The position numbers and the translations under genes are program-made. The notes under the pieces are model-generated. The model saw only the letters and a list, made by a program, of their open reading frames with translations. It was not told the origin of the DNA and did not search any database. Below are positions 31,846 to 37,831 of a stretch of 37,831 bases of DNA, in pieces. Source of the DNA: DATIUV01 sp049322755 (GTDB lineage Bacteria > Pseudomonadota > Gammaproteobacteria > Burkholderiales > UBA6910); NCBI GenBank assembly GCA_049322755.1, contig JBMOQX010000062.1, forward strand, positions 1 through 37,831, in the 5' to 3' direction. How positions within the stretch are numbered: the stretch's first letter is position 1; each line of letters begins with the position of its first letter.

Positions 31846-32793
31846 TCAGCCGGCGGAGCCGCGCTCGGCGTCGTCGGGAGCGGACTCGCGGAACACCCGG
31901 CTTTGCAGGATGTCGTCGGCCTCGATGGTCATCAGGTCCCGCTTCGTCAGCGCGCGTCCGCCGCGGCCGAACAGGCGGTTGGCCTGGCGCAGCCGGGCGC
32001 GGTCCAGCGCGTTGCGCACGCTGCGCGCGTTGGCGAAGTGGGGCATCCTCATGCGCCGCACCAAATAATCGCGAAACGTCCGCTCGGCGTCGGCGCTGAA
32101 ATGGTACTGGCTTTCCTCCAGCATCAGCTTGGCGATGGCGAGCAGCTCGTCCGGCGTGTAGTCCGGAAAGTCGATGTGGTGGGCGATGCGCGACGACATG
32201 CCCGGGTTGCTCTGGAAGAAGCGGTCCATCTTGTCCTTGTAGCCGGCCAGGATCACCACCAGGTCGTCGCGCTGGTTCTCCATCACCTGCAGCAGGATCT
32301 CGATGGACTCGGCGCCGTAGTCGCGTTCGTTCTCCGGCTTGTACAGGTAGTACGCCTCGTCGATGAACAGCACCCCGCCCATCGCTTTTTTCAGCACTTC
32401 CTTGGTCTTGGGTGCGGTGTGGCCGATGTACTGGCCCACCAGGTCGTCCCGCGTCACCGCCACCAGATGACCCTGCCGCACGTAGCCCAGGCGGTGCAGG
32501 ATCTCCGCCATGCGCAGCGCCACCGTGGTCTTGCCGGTGCCGGGATTGCCGGTGAAGCACATGTGCAACGACGGCGGCCCCGCGGTGAGGCCCAGCCCCT
32601 TGCGCACCCGGTCCACCAGCAGCAGTGCCGCGGTCTCGCGAATCCGGGTCTTGACCGGCTTGAGGCCGATGAGCTCGCGATCCAGCTTGTCCAGCACCTC
32701 CTTGACCTGGGAATCGCGAAACGCCGCGTCCAGGTCGACGGGGGTATCGTCGTGCAGACCCGCCGCGGCAGCGCCGGAAACGGCTTCGTTCAC
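31846..32793 (-). CDS. cbbX: Red-type RuBisCO activase CbbX
   Basis: The 315-aa AAA+ ATPase has Walker A in CFTGNPGTGKTTVALRMAEI (about 80-98), the pore-loop region LVGQYIGHTAPKTKEVLKKA, Walker B GGVLFIDEAYYLY, sensor/arginine-finger region NPGMSSRIAHHIDFPDYTPD and a helical lid with ANARSVRNALDRARLRQ. CbbX hexamers bind RuBP and pull the C-terminus of the red-type large subunit to release inhibitory sugar phosphates. It follows cbbS by 63 bases, separated by a strong hairpin. Confidence 0.96.
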   Translation of the reverse strand: MNEAVSGAAAAGLHDDTPVDLDAAFRDSQVKEVLDKLDRELIGLKPVKTRIRETAALLLVDRVRKGLGLTAGPPSLHMCFTGNPGTGKTTVALRMAEILHRLGYVRQGHLVAVTRDDLVGQYIGHTAPKTKEVLKKAMGGVLFIDEAYYLYKPENERDYGAESIEILLQVMENQRDDLVVILAGYKDKMDRFFQSNPGMSSRIAHHIDFPDYTPDELLAIAKLMLEESQYHFSADAERTFRDYLVRRMRMPHFANARSVRNALDRARLRQANRLFGRGGRALTKRDLMTIEADDILQSRVFRESAPDDAERGSAG

Positions 32794-32820
32794 GGACGCC
32801 CCCCGGACCCGCTGGCGGCA

Positions 32821-32850
32821 GCCCCGGCGCGCGCCACGGCGCGCCGGGGC
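32821..32850 (-). other. Strong hairpin between cbbS and cbbX
   Basis: GCCCCGGCGCG (32821-32831) and CGCGCCGGGGC (32840-32850) form a perfect 11-bp stem with an 8-base loop. It begins six bases after the cbbS stop. No T-run follows, so it more likely protects the cbbLS mRNA 3' end or lowers cbbX expression than acts as a true terminator. Confidence 0.7.
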
Positions 32851-32856
32851 CGGCGA

Positions 32857-33273
32857 TCAGTAGCGGCTGCCCTCGGGGCGGTCGGTGGCATAGCTGTGCA
32901 CCGTGTAGCGGATGCGCCGGCCATCGATCTCCTGGCGCGCCAGCCCGAAGCCCGGCTCGTCCTTGGGCCGGTTGACGATGAACGACATCCGCGGCGTTTC
33001 CCAGCCGCGCGTGCTGTCGAACGCCGTGACCCGCACGTAGTGGCTGGGGAAGGTCTTACGGCAGTTGTTGATCTCCATCATGATGCCGGCCGGATCCTTC
33101 AGGTCGAACATCGGGATGCCAAACATCTCCCAGTAGGTGTTGCGCGGATGGGGATCGTCGGTGAACTCGACGTTGACGGCCCAGCCGTTCTTCAGGGCAT
33201 ATTTGATCTGCGCCACGATCTGCTCGTCGGTCAGGTCGGGCAAGAAGGAAAACTGGCCTTGGGTGAGTCGCAT
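32857..33273 (-). CDS. cbbS: RuBisCO small subunit, form IC (red type)
   Basis: The 138-aa protein begins MRLTQGQFSFLPDLTDEQIV and contains WAVNVEFTDDPHPRNTYWEM, then FGIPMFDL and INNCRKTFPSHYVRVTAFD. It ends with the C-terminal beta-hairpin extension typical of red-type small subunits (about 100-138, including RRIRYTVHSYATDRPEGSRY), which helps assembly of the L8S8 enzyme without dedicated chaperones. AAAGGGAG precedes the ATG, 15 bases after the cbbL stop. Confidence 0.97.
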   Translation of the reverse strand: MRLTQGQFSFLPDLTDEQIVAQIKYALKNGWAVNVEFTDDPHPRNTYWEMFGIPMFDLKDPAGIMMEINNCRKTFPSHYVRVTAFDSTRGWETPRMSFIVNRPKDEPGFGLARQEIDGRRIRYTVHSYATDRPEGSRY

Positions 33274-33288
33274 GGGAACTCCCTTTCG

Positions 33289-34776
33289 TCAGACGCTGGC
33301 GGTGGCGGTGGGGACGAAGTCGGCGGTGTCGGTGGACTCGTAGTTGAAGGTGATGTCCTTCCACGTGTCCAGCGCCGCCCGCAGCGGCGCGCACCACTTG
33401 GCGGCCGTCTCGAGGATCTGCGGACCTTCGTTCCAGATGTCGCGCCCTTCGTTGCGCGCCAGCACCATCGCCTCCAGCGCCACCCGGTTCGCCGTGGCCC
33501 CGGCCTGAATGCCCATGGGGTGGCCGATGGTGCCGCCGCCGAACTGCAGCACGACGTCCTCGCCCAGGTAGGTGAGCAGTTGGTGCATCTGGCCGGCATG
33601 GATGCCGCCCGAGGCCACCGGCATCACCTTCTTGAGCGATGCCCAGTCCTGGTCGAAGAACAGGCCGTTCTCCAGGCTCATCTTCGTGTGCGGCTCCCGC
33701 AGCGTGTCGTAGAAGCCCTTGATCATGAGCGGGTCGCCCTCCAGCTTGCCCACCACGGTGCCGGCATGGATGTGGTCGACCCCCGCCATGCGCATCCACT
33801 TGCAGATGACCCGGAAGTTCATGCCGTGGTTCTTCTGCCGCGAATAGGTGGAGTTCCCGGCGCGGTGCAGGTGCAGGATCATGTCGTTCCTGCGCGCCCA
33901 CTTGGCCATGGACTGGATCGCGGTATAGCCGATCACCAGGTCGATCATGATGATCACCGAGCCCAGGGACTTGGCGAATTCGGCCCGCTCGTACATGTCC
34001 TCCATCGTGCCGGCGGTGACATTGAGGTAGTGACCCTTGACCTCGCCGGACGCGGCGGAGGCCTTGTTCACCGCCTCCATGCAGTACAGGAAGCGGTCGC
34101 GCCAGTGCATGAAGGGCTGCGAGTTGATGTTCTCGTCGTCCTTGACGAAATCCAGGCCGCCTTTCAGCGCCTCGTAGACGACGCGGCCGTAGTTTCGGCC
34201 GGACAGGCCCAGCTTCGGCTTGGTGGTGGCGCCGAGCAGCGGACGGCCGAACTTGTCCAGGCGCTCGCGCTCCACCACGATGCCGGTGGCCGGGCCCTGG
34301 AAGGTCTTGAGATACGCCACCGGGATGCGCATGTCCTCCAGGCGCAGCGCCTTGACCGCCTTGAAGCCGAAGACGTTGCCGATGATGGAGGCGGTGAGGT
34401 TGGCAATGGAGCCTTCCTCGAACAGGTCCAGGTCGTAAGCGATGTAGGCGAAGTACTGCTGTTCGGTCTTGGTCCCCGGGCCGGTATTCGGCACCGGATC
34501 GACGCGGTAAGCCTTGGCGCGGTAGAGCTCGCAGGCGGTCAGCCGGTCGGTCCATACCACCGTCCAGGTGGCGGTGGAAGATTCCCCGGCGACGGCGGCG
34601 GCTGCCTCTTCGGCATCGACGCCTTCCTGCGGCGTAATGCGGAAAAGCGCGATGACGTCGGTATCCTTGGGCGTGTAGCCGGGCTCCCAGTAGCCCATTT
34701 TCTTGTAGGGAATGACGCCGGACTTGTATCGTTCCTTGGCGTCCGTGATGGCTCCGCCCGAATCTGGCTTGCCCAT
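33289..34776 (-). CDS. cbbL: RuBisCO large subunit, form IC (red type)
   Basis: The 495-aa large subunit has the N-terminal domain (YKSGVIPYKKMGYWEPGYTP) and the catalytic barrel. Catalytic Lys lies in GATTKPKLGLSGRNYGR (about 183-198); the carbamylated Lys in LDFVKDDENINSQPF (about 212); HRAGNSTYSRQKNHG carries the active-site His; loop 6 is HAGTVVGKLEGD. The C-terminal NEGPQILETAAKW region and tail are targets of CbbX. It carboxylates ribulose-1,5-bisphosphate. ATG 34776 follows CAGGAGGAAAC, an ideal ribosome-binding site; the in-frame extension to 34872 is rejected. It is first in the operon and diverges from cbbR. Confidence 0.98.
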   Translation of the reverse strand: MGKPDSGGAITDAKERYKSGVIPYKKMGYWEPGYTPKDTDVIALFRITPQEGVDAEEAAAAVAGESSTATWTVVWTDRLTACELYRAKAYRVDPVPNTGPGTKTEQQYFAYIAYDLDLFEEGSIANLTASIIGNVFGFKAVKALRLEDMRIPVAYLKTFQGPATGIVVERERLDKFGRPLLGATTKPKLGLSGRNYGRVVYEALKGGLDFVKDDENINSQPFMHWRDRFLYCMEAVNKASAASGEVKGHYLNVTAGTMEDMYERAEFAKSLGSVIIMIDLVIGYTAIQSMAKWARRNDMILHLHRAGNSTYSRQKNHGMNFRVICKWMRMAGVDHIHAGTVVGKLEGDPLMIKGFYDTLREPHTKMSLENGLFFDQDWASLKKVMPVASGGIHAGQMHQLLTYLGEDVVLQFGGGTIGHPMGIQAGATANRVALEAMVLARNEGRDIWNEGPQILETAAKWCAPLRAALDTWKDITFNYESTDTADFVPTATASV

Positions 34777-34943
34777 GTTTCCTCCTGGCAGTTTCAATAA
34801 GTTGGGAGTCGCGCGGCGCGAAGACGTCACCGCCTGCGCCGCCGCCGGTGATGCCGGACGGCGTCGTTGCACGACTTCTCCCCTTGCGTGTCGGCGATCG
34901 TGCGGCGATCGTTGGCCAGCGTTCCGGCCTGGCGATGGGAAGG

Positions 34944-34972
34944 ACTATACAAGCGATAGACCATAAGGACAA
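34944..34972 (-). promoter_or_regulatory. cbb operon promoter
   Basis: On the minus strand TTGTCC (34967-34972) and TATAGT (34944-34949) are separated by exactly 17 bases, a good sigma70-type promoter. Transcription would start near 34937, giving a leader of about 160 bases that contains the direct repeat CGGCGATCGT (34892-34901 and 34903-34912). Confidence 0.65.
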
Positions 34973-34982
34973 ATCGACATTT

Positions 34983-34997
34983 TTATTGATATGATAA
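34983..34997. promoter_or_regulatory. LysR-type (CbbR) binding-site candidate
   Basis: TTATTGATATGATAA contains TAT and ATA arms giving the T-N11-A spacing of LysR-type sites. It is centred about 53 bases upstream of the predicted cbb transcription start and about 35 bases before cbbR, where a CbbR recognition site is expected. ATAAGG occurs both at 34963 and 34994, a second possible contact repeat. Confidence 0.55.
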
Positions 34998-35024
34998 GGT
35001 TTTTCCTCAGCCGGAATCCGCTCC

Positions 35025-35960
35025 ATGCTGCATGTGACATTGCGCCAGCTGCGGGTGTTCGAAGCGGTCGCCCGCCACCTGTCCTTCTCCCGGGCGGCGG
35101 AGGAACTGTTCCTGTCGCAGCCGGCCGTATCGATGCAGATCAAGCAGCTGGAGAGCCACGTCGGCCTGCCGCTGTTCGAGCAGATCGGCAAGAAGATTTT
35201 CCTCACCGAGGCCGGCAAGGAGCTGTTTTATTACAGCCGCGCCGTGGCGCAGCAGCTCACCGACATGGAGCACGCGCTGAACGAGCTCAAGGGGCTGGAG
35301 AAGGGTCGGCTCGCCATCGCGGTCGTGTCCACCGCCAACTTCTTCGCGCCACAGCTGCTCGCCCGTTTCGTGCACCAGCATCCCGGGGTAAAGGTGAGCC
35401 TGTCGGTGGTGAACCGCGAGACCGTGCTCAAGCAGCTGGCCGAGAACGAGATCGACCTCGCCATCATGGGCCTGCCGCCGGAGGGGCTCGACGTGGTTTC
35501 CGAGCCGTTCATGGAGAATCCGCTGGTGGTGATCGCGCCGCCCAGGCACGTGCTCACGCGGGAGCGGCGGATTGCGCTGAAGCGCCTCGCCGACGAGGCG
35601 TTCGTGATCCGGGAGCCGGGTTCCGGCACCCGCGGCGCCATGGAGCGCTTCTTCGCCGAGCACCGGCTGGGGCTCAAGACCAGCATGGAGATGGGCACCA
35701 ACGAGGCGGTCAAGCAGGCGGTGCAGGCCGGCATGGGCCTCGGCGTGGTGTCGTTCCATACCATCGAGCTGGAGCTGGAGACGGGGCGCCTGAAAACCCT
35801 CGACGTGGCCGGCTTTCCGATCAAGCGCAGCTGGTTCCTGGTGCACCGCGAGCAGAAACGCCTTTCCACCGTGGCGCGGGCATTCCGCGAGTTCCTGCTC
35901 AAGCACGCCGAGAAGCTGATGGCCGCGCGCGCCAAGGCCGGCCGCGAGGCAGCGGCGTGA
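35025..35960 (+). CDS. cbbR: LysR-family regulator CbbR
   Basis: The 311-aa protein has an N-terminal LysR helix-turn-helix (about 5-64: VTLRQLRVFEAVARHLSFSR, AAEELFLSQPAVSMQIKQLE) and a two-lobed periplasmic-binding-like effector domain (about 92-298). Divergence from cbbL and similarity of the N-terminus identify CbbR, the activator of Calvin-cycle genes responding to metabolites such as RuBP, NADPH or phosphoenolpyruvate depending on species. ATG 35025 begins MLHVTLRQLR; the ribosome-binding site is weak (CCGGAA). The last codons (GAGGCAGCGGCGTGAG) resemble the ends of the direct repeats downstream. Confidence 0.93.
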   Translation: MLHVTLRQLRVFEAVARHLSFSRAAEELFLSQPAVSMQIKQLESHVGLPLFEQIGKKIFLTEAGKELFYYSRAVAQQLTDMEHALNELKGLEKGRLAIAVVSTANFFAPQLLARFVHQHPGVKVSLSVVNRETVLKQLAENEIDLAIMGLPPEGLDVVSEPFMENPLVVIAPPRHVLTRERRIALKRLADEAFVIREPGSGTRGAMERFFAEHRLGLKTSMEMGTNEAVKQAVQAGMGLGVVSFHTIELELETGRLKTLDVAGFPIKRSWFLVHREQKRLSTVARAFREFLLKHAEKLMAARAKAGREAAA

Positions 35961-36000
35961 GTTACCGAGCCTCGGCACGTGCGAGCAAAATGAGCGCCGG

Positions 36001-36169
36001 CCGCCGACCCGAAACGCCTGGTGCCTTGATGACGGTGGCAGAGGCGGCCGCGTGAGCTACCTGGCGAGGGGCCCCGCGACAGCGGGGATCGACAGTCAAG
36101 CGAGCGCGGCCCGCCGCCGACCCGAAACGCTCGGCGCCTTGATGACGGTGGCAGAGGCGGCCGCGTGAG
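36001..36169 (+). repeat. Pair of 56-bp direct repeats downstream of cbbR
   Basis: Copies at 36001-36056 and 36114-36169 differ at about three positions (ccgccgacccgaaacgc at the start, gcggccgcgtgag at the end). The offset is 113 bases. Both would encode the same short frame (RRPETxGALMTVAEAAA, then TGA), and their ends resemble the 3' end of cbbR. The 233-base gap at 35961-36193 holds these repeats and a hairpin (GGGGCCCCgcgacagcGGGG) but no convincing gene. Confidence 0.85.
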
Positions 36170-36193
36170 GGCTCCGGCGCCATTCGTCCGGCC

Positions 36194-36838
36194 GTGAAAG
36201 CGCTCGTCGTTCCGGTCACCCCGTTCGCCCAGAACTGCTCCATCATCTGGGACGAGGCCACGCGCGAGGCGGCGGTGGTGGACCCGGGCGGCGATCTGGA
36301 AGAGATCAAGGGCGCGCTGGAGCGGGAAGGCCTGACGCTCACGAAGATCCTGCTGACCCACGCCCACATCGACCACGCCGGCGGCACGGCGACGCTCGCG
36401 CGCGAATTCGGCGTCCCCATCGAGGGCCCGCAGATCGAGGACAAGTTCTGGATCGACGCGCTGCCGCAGCAGAGCCGCATGTTCGGCTTCCCGCCCGCCG
36501 AGACGTTCACGCCCGATCGCTGGCTGCGGCAGGGCGACACCGTCGGCGTCGGCGGCATCGAGCTGGCGGTGCGCCACTGCCCGGGCCACACGCCGGGGCA
36601 CGTGATCTTCTTCCATGCCCCGTCGCGCCTGGCGATCGTCGGCGACGTGCTGTTCAAGGGTTCCATCGGCCGCACCGACTTCCCCCGCGGCGACTACGAC
36701 ACGCTGATCCGCTCGATCCGCGAGCAGCTGTTCACCCTCGGCGACGACGTCACGTTCATCCCGGGGCACGGACCGCTCTCCACCTTCGGTGACGAGCGCC
36801 GCAGCAATCCCTACGTCGGCGACTCCGCGCCGGCCTGA
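36194..36838 (+). CDS. Metallo-beta-lactamase-fold hydrolase, glyoxalase II-like (YcbL type)
   Basis: The 214-aa protein has the binuclear metal motifs in order: ILLTHAHIDHAGGTATLARE (HxHxDH, about 55-60), CPGHTPGHVIFFHA (third-motif His near 134), GDVLFKGSIGRTDFPRGD (bridging Asp) and FIPGHGPLSTFGDERRSNPY (last His). This layout fits the single-domain YcbL-type glyoxalase II relatives that hydrolyse glutathione thioesters. The start is GTG 36194 (MKALVVPVTPFAQNCSI), the usual family N-terminus. No clear ribosome-binding site is seen. It converges with the GST gene, leaving 10 bases between stops. Confidence 0.88.
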   Translation: MKALVVPVTPFAQNCSIIWDEATREAAVVDPGGDLEEIKGALEREGLTLTKILLTHAHIDHAGGTATLAREFGVPIEGPQIEDKFWIDALPQQSRMFGFPPAETFTPDRWLRQGDTVGVGGIELAVRHCPGHTPGHVIFFHAPSRLAIVGDVLFKGSIGRTDFPRGDYDTLIRSIREQLFTLGDDVTFIPGHGPLSTFGDERRSNPYVGDSAPA

Positions 36839-36848
36839 CGCGCCGGCG

Positions 36849-37508
36849 TCATCGCTCGAGCATCGCCTGCGCCGATTTCACCGTCTCCGCGGCCCCCGCG
36901 CGCGGCGGGATGCTGGCGCCGCGCGCCACCGCCGGCCGCTCGCCCACGCGCTCGATCCAGCGGGCGAGGTTGTCGAGCCCGTCGATGCTGACGCCGGACC
37001 AGCCGTGGGAGCGCACCCACGGCCAGTGGGCGATGTCGGCGATGCTGAACTCGTCGCACAGGTAGGCGCGGCCTTCCAGGCGCCGCTCCAGCACCTCGTA
37101 CAGCCGGCGGGTTTCGTGCTGGTAGCGGGCAATCACGCTGGGGAGCTTCTCCGGGAAGTAGCGGAAGAACACGTTGGCCTGGCCCTGCATCGGCCCGACG
37201 CCGCCGATCTGGAACATGAGCCACTGGATCACCAGGCTGCGCCCCTTGGGGTCGGCGGGCATCAGCCTGCCGGCCTTCTCGGCGAGATAGATCAGGATGG
37301 CGCCGGACTCGAACACCGCGAAGCCGTCCGCGTCGTGGTCGACGATGGCGGGGATGCGGCCGTTGGGATTGATCCGGAGGTAGTCCGGCTTTTTCTGCTC
37401 GCGCGCGCCCAGGTCGAGGCGGATCACGCGGTAGGGCAGCTTGAGCTCCTCGAGCGCGACGGAGATCTTGTAACCGTTGGGGGTGGATGCGGTGTAGAGG
37501 TCGATCAT
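36849..37508 (-). CDS. Glutathione S-transferase, Nu class-like (YfcG/YghU/Ure2p type)
   Basis: The 219-aa protein starts MIDLYTASTPNGYKISVALE with the Thr/Asn (STPNG) motif used by Nu-class GSTs. NPNGRIPAIVDHDADGFAVF, then ESGAILIYLAEKAGRLMP forms the glutathione-binding cis-Pro and Glu-Ser region (about 50-82), and the C-terminal helical domain includes DEFSIADIAHWPWVRSHGW. Related E. coli enzymes reduce disulfides. ATG 37508 is preceded by GGAGACCCCG; the longer open frame to 37766 crosses into the intron end and is rejected. Confidence 0.92.
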   Translation of the reverse strand: MIDLYTASTPNGYKISVALEELKLPYRVIRLDLGAREQKKPDYLRINPNGRIPAIVDHDADGFAVFESGAILIYLAEKAGRLMPADPKGRSLVIQWLMFQIGGVGPMQGQANVFFRYFPEKLPSVIARYQHETRRLYEVLERRLEGRAYLCDEFSIADIAHWPWVRSHGWSGVSIDGLDNLARWIERVGERPAVARGASIPPRAGAAETVKSAQAMLER

Positions 37509-37641
37509 CGGGGTCTCCGGGCGCGCCGCGAATGCGACGATGATAACCGAGACGCCGGGATGCCGGCCGCGCCGGCCGTTGCCGTCAAAACAGCGTCGCG
37601 GGAAAAGAAAAAAGCGGCGGGCGGCCCGTCTCGCAATTGGG

Positions 37642-37725
37642 ATAGGGGCGGTCAGGATACCTGACCGATCCCCTCCCACACCACCCGGCATGCGGGTCCG
37701 CACTGGGCGGTTCGAGCAGTTGAGG
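37642..37725 (-). ncRNA. Group II intron 3' end (domains V and VI)
   Basis: Directly after the reverse transcriptase stop, the minus strand carries a domain V-like hairpin. ACCGCCC (37705-37711) pairs with GGGTGGT (37680-37686), and inside them TGCG pairs with CGCA. TGTGGGAGGGG follows, then a domain VI-like hairpin GGTCAGG-tat-CCTGACC (37650-37666) and CCCCTAT, the likely intron 3' end near 37642. The 3' exon is the 37509-37641 stretch, which holds GC-rich sequence with an A-run (37605-37613) and no gene. Confidence 0.7.
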
Positions 37726-37831
37726 TCATGAGAGTCGAGGGACGCCAAGTCGATCGAAGTAGGCAATGGGCATGATCCGGTTCAATTCGAGCCGACTGTT
37801 GTGCCACCAGCGGCGGGCGTTGCCTGCCACT
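37726..37831 (-). CDS. Group II intron reverse transcriptase/maturase, C-terminal fragment
   Basis: The minus-strand frame is open from the window edge to TGA at 37726-37728 and encodes about 35 residues, including RRWWHNSRLELNRIMPIAYF, then DRLGVPRLS. This is the typical C-terminal tail of bacterial group II intron-encoded proteins (WWxNS...L...YFDxLGxPRL). The catalytic reverse transcriptase domain lies outside the window. The stop is directly followed by intron domain V, the usual organisation. Confidence 0.75.
   Translation of the reverse strand, partial: VAGNARRWWHNSRLELNRIMPIAYFDRLGVPRLS

Noticed and set aside
31903..34800. A 965-codon open frame on the plus strand opposite cbbX, cbbS and cbbL.
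   Set aside because: It is antisense to three unmistakable genes and encodes low-complexity Arg/Ala/Gly/His-rich sequence, the usual mirror frame in GC-rich DNA.
34777..34872. Upstream start for cbbL giving 527 residues.
   Set aside because: The extra residues lie in the leader, whereas ATG 34776 has an excellent ribosome-binding site and the normal N-terminus.

Overview
The window is GC-rich, densely coded DNA that looks like a facultatively autotrophic betaproteobacterium (Burkholderiales or Nitrosomonadales type). The reasons are a red-type (form IC) RuBisCO operon with CbbX and a divergent cbbR, a purE-purK-purC-tsaC block next to Calvin-cycle genes, and many ABC/TRAP carboxylate uptake genes. 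The taxonomic call is inference from gene content. No rRNA, tRNA or CRISPR array was found.

Layout. Left edge (1-400): the tail of an IS5-type transposase and a broken unknown gene. 424-3112: an EVE-domain protein, a divergent GST-like protein, a small unknown protein and a TauE/SafE permease. 3358-12182 (minus strand): malonyl-CoA synthetase, a fused malonate-decarboxylase beta/gamma-like carboxyltransferase, and a complete peptide/nickel-type ABC importer with its two ATPases fused. 12373-18634 (minus): CaiB-type CoA-transferase, enoyl-CoA hydratase, TRAP transporter (DctM, DctQ, DctP) and a serine-glyoxylate-type aminotransferase. Divergent from these, 18821-22484 (plus) carries a GntR/FCD regulator and a 977-aa fused FAD/Fe-S 2-hydroxyacid dehydrogenase. 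The shared intergenic region has a perfect palindrome TTTTGTATACAAAA and a good sigma70-type promoter. 22605-24288 (plus): a tiny ORF, an unknown protein and a DUF3530-like hydrolase.

24285-34776 (minus) reads as one long co-directional block in transcription order cbbL, cbbS, cbbX, small protein A, cbbY, small protein B, fbp, purE, purK, purC, tsaC, sbtA, sbtB. It combines CO2 fixation, RuBisCO repair (CbbX, CbbY), sugar-phosphate recycling, bicarbonate uptake (SbtA with PII-like SbtB) and purine synthesis. The two small proteins flanking cbbY resemble each other and are the best candidates for an uncharacterised RuBisCO-associated function. cbbR (35025-35960, plus) faces a promoter and a LysR-type palindrome. 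The right end holds a metallo-beta-lactamase-fold hydrolase, a GST and the 3' end of a group II intron with its reverse transcriptase tail, so both window edges lie in mobile elements.

Superimposed on this is a family of palindromic intergenic elements built from degenerate GGTGATG heptads (four copies: 895-1065, 3047-3204, 13596-13720, 26510-26650) and a second inverted-repeat family (2131-2223, 6281-6440). Functionally, the glyoxylate aminotransferase, the 2-hydroxyacid dehydrogenase and CbbY would all help a RuBisCO-containing cell deal with oxygenase or misfire products; that link is inferred from co-occurrence.
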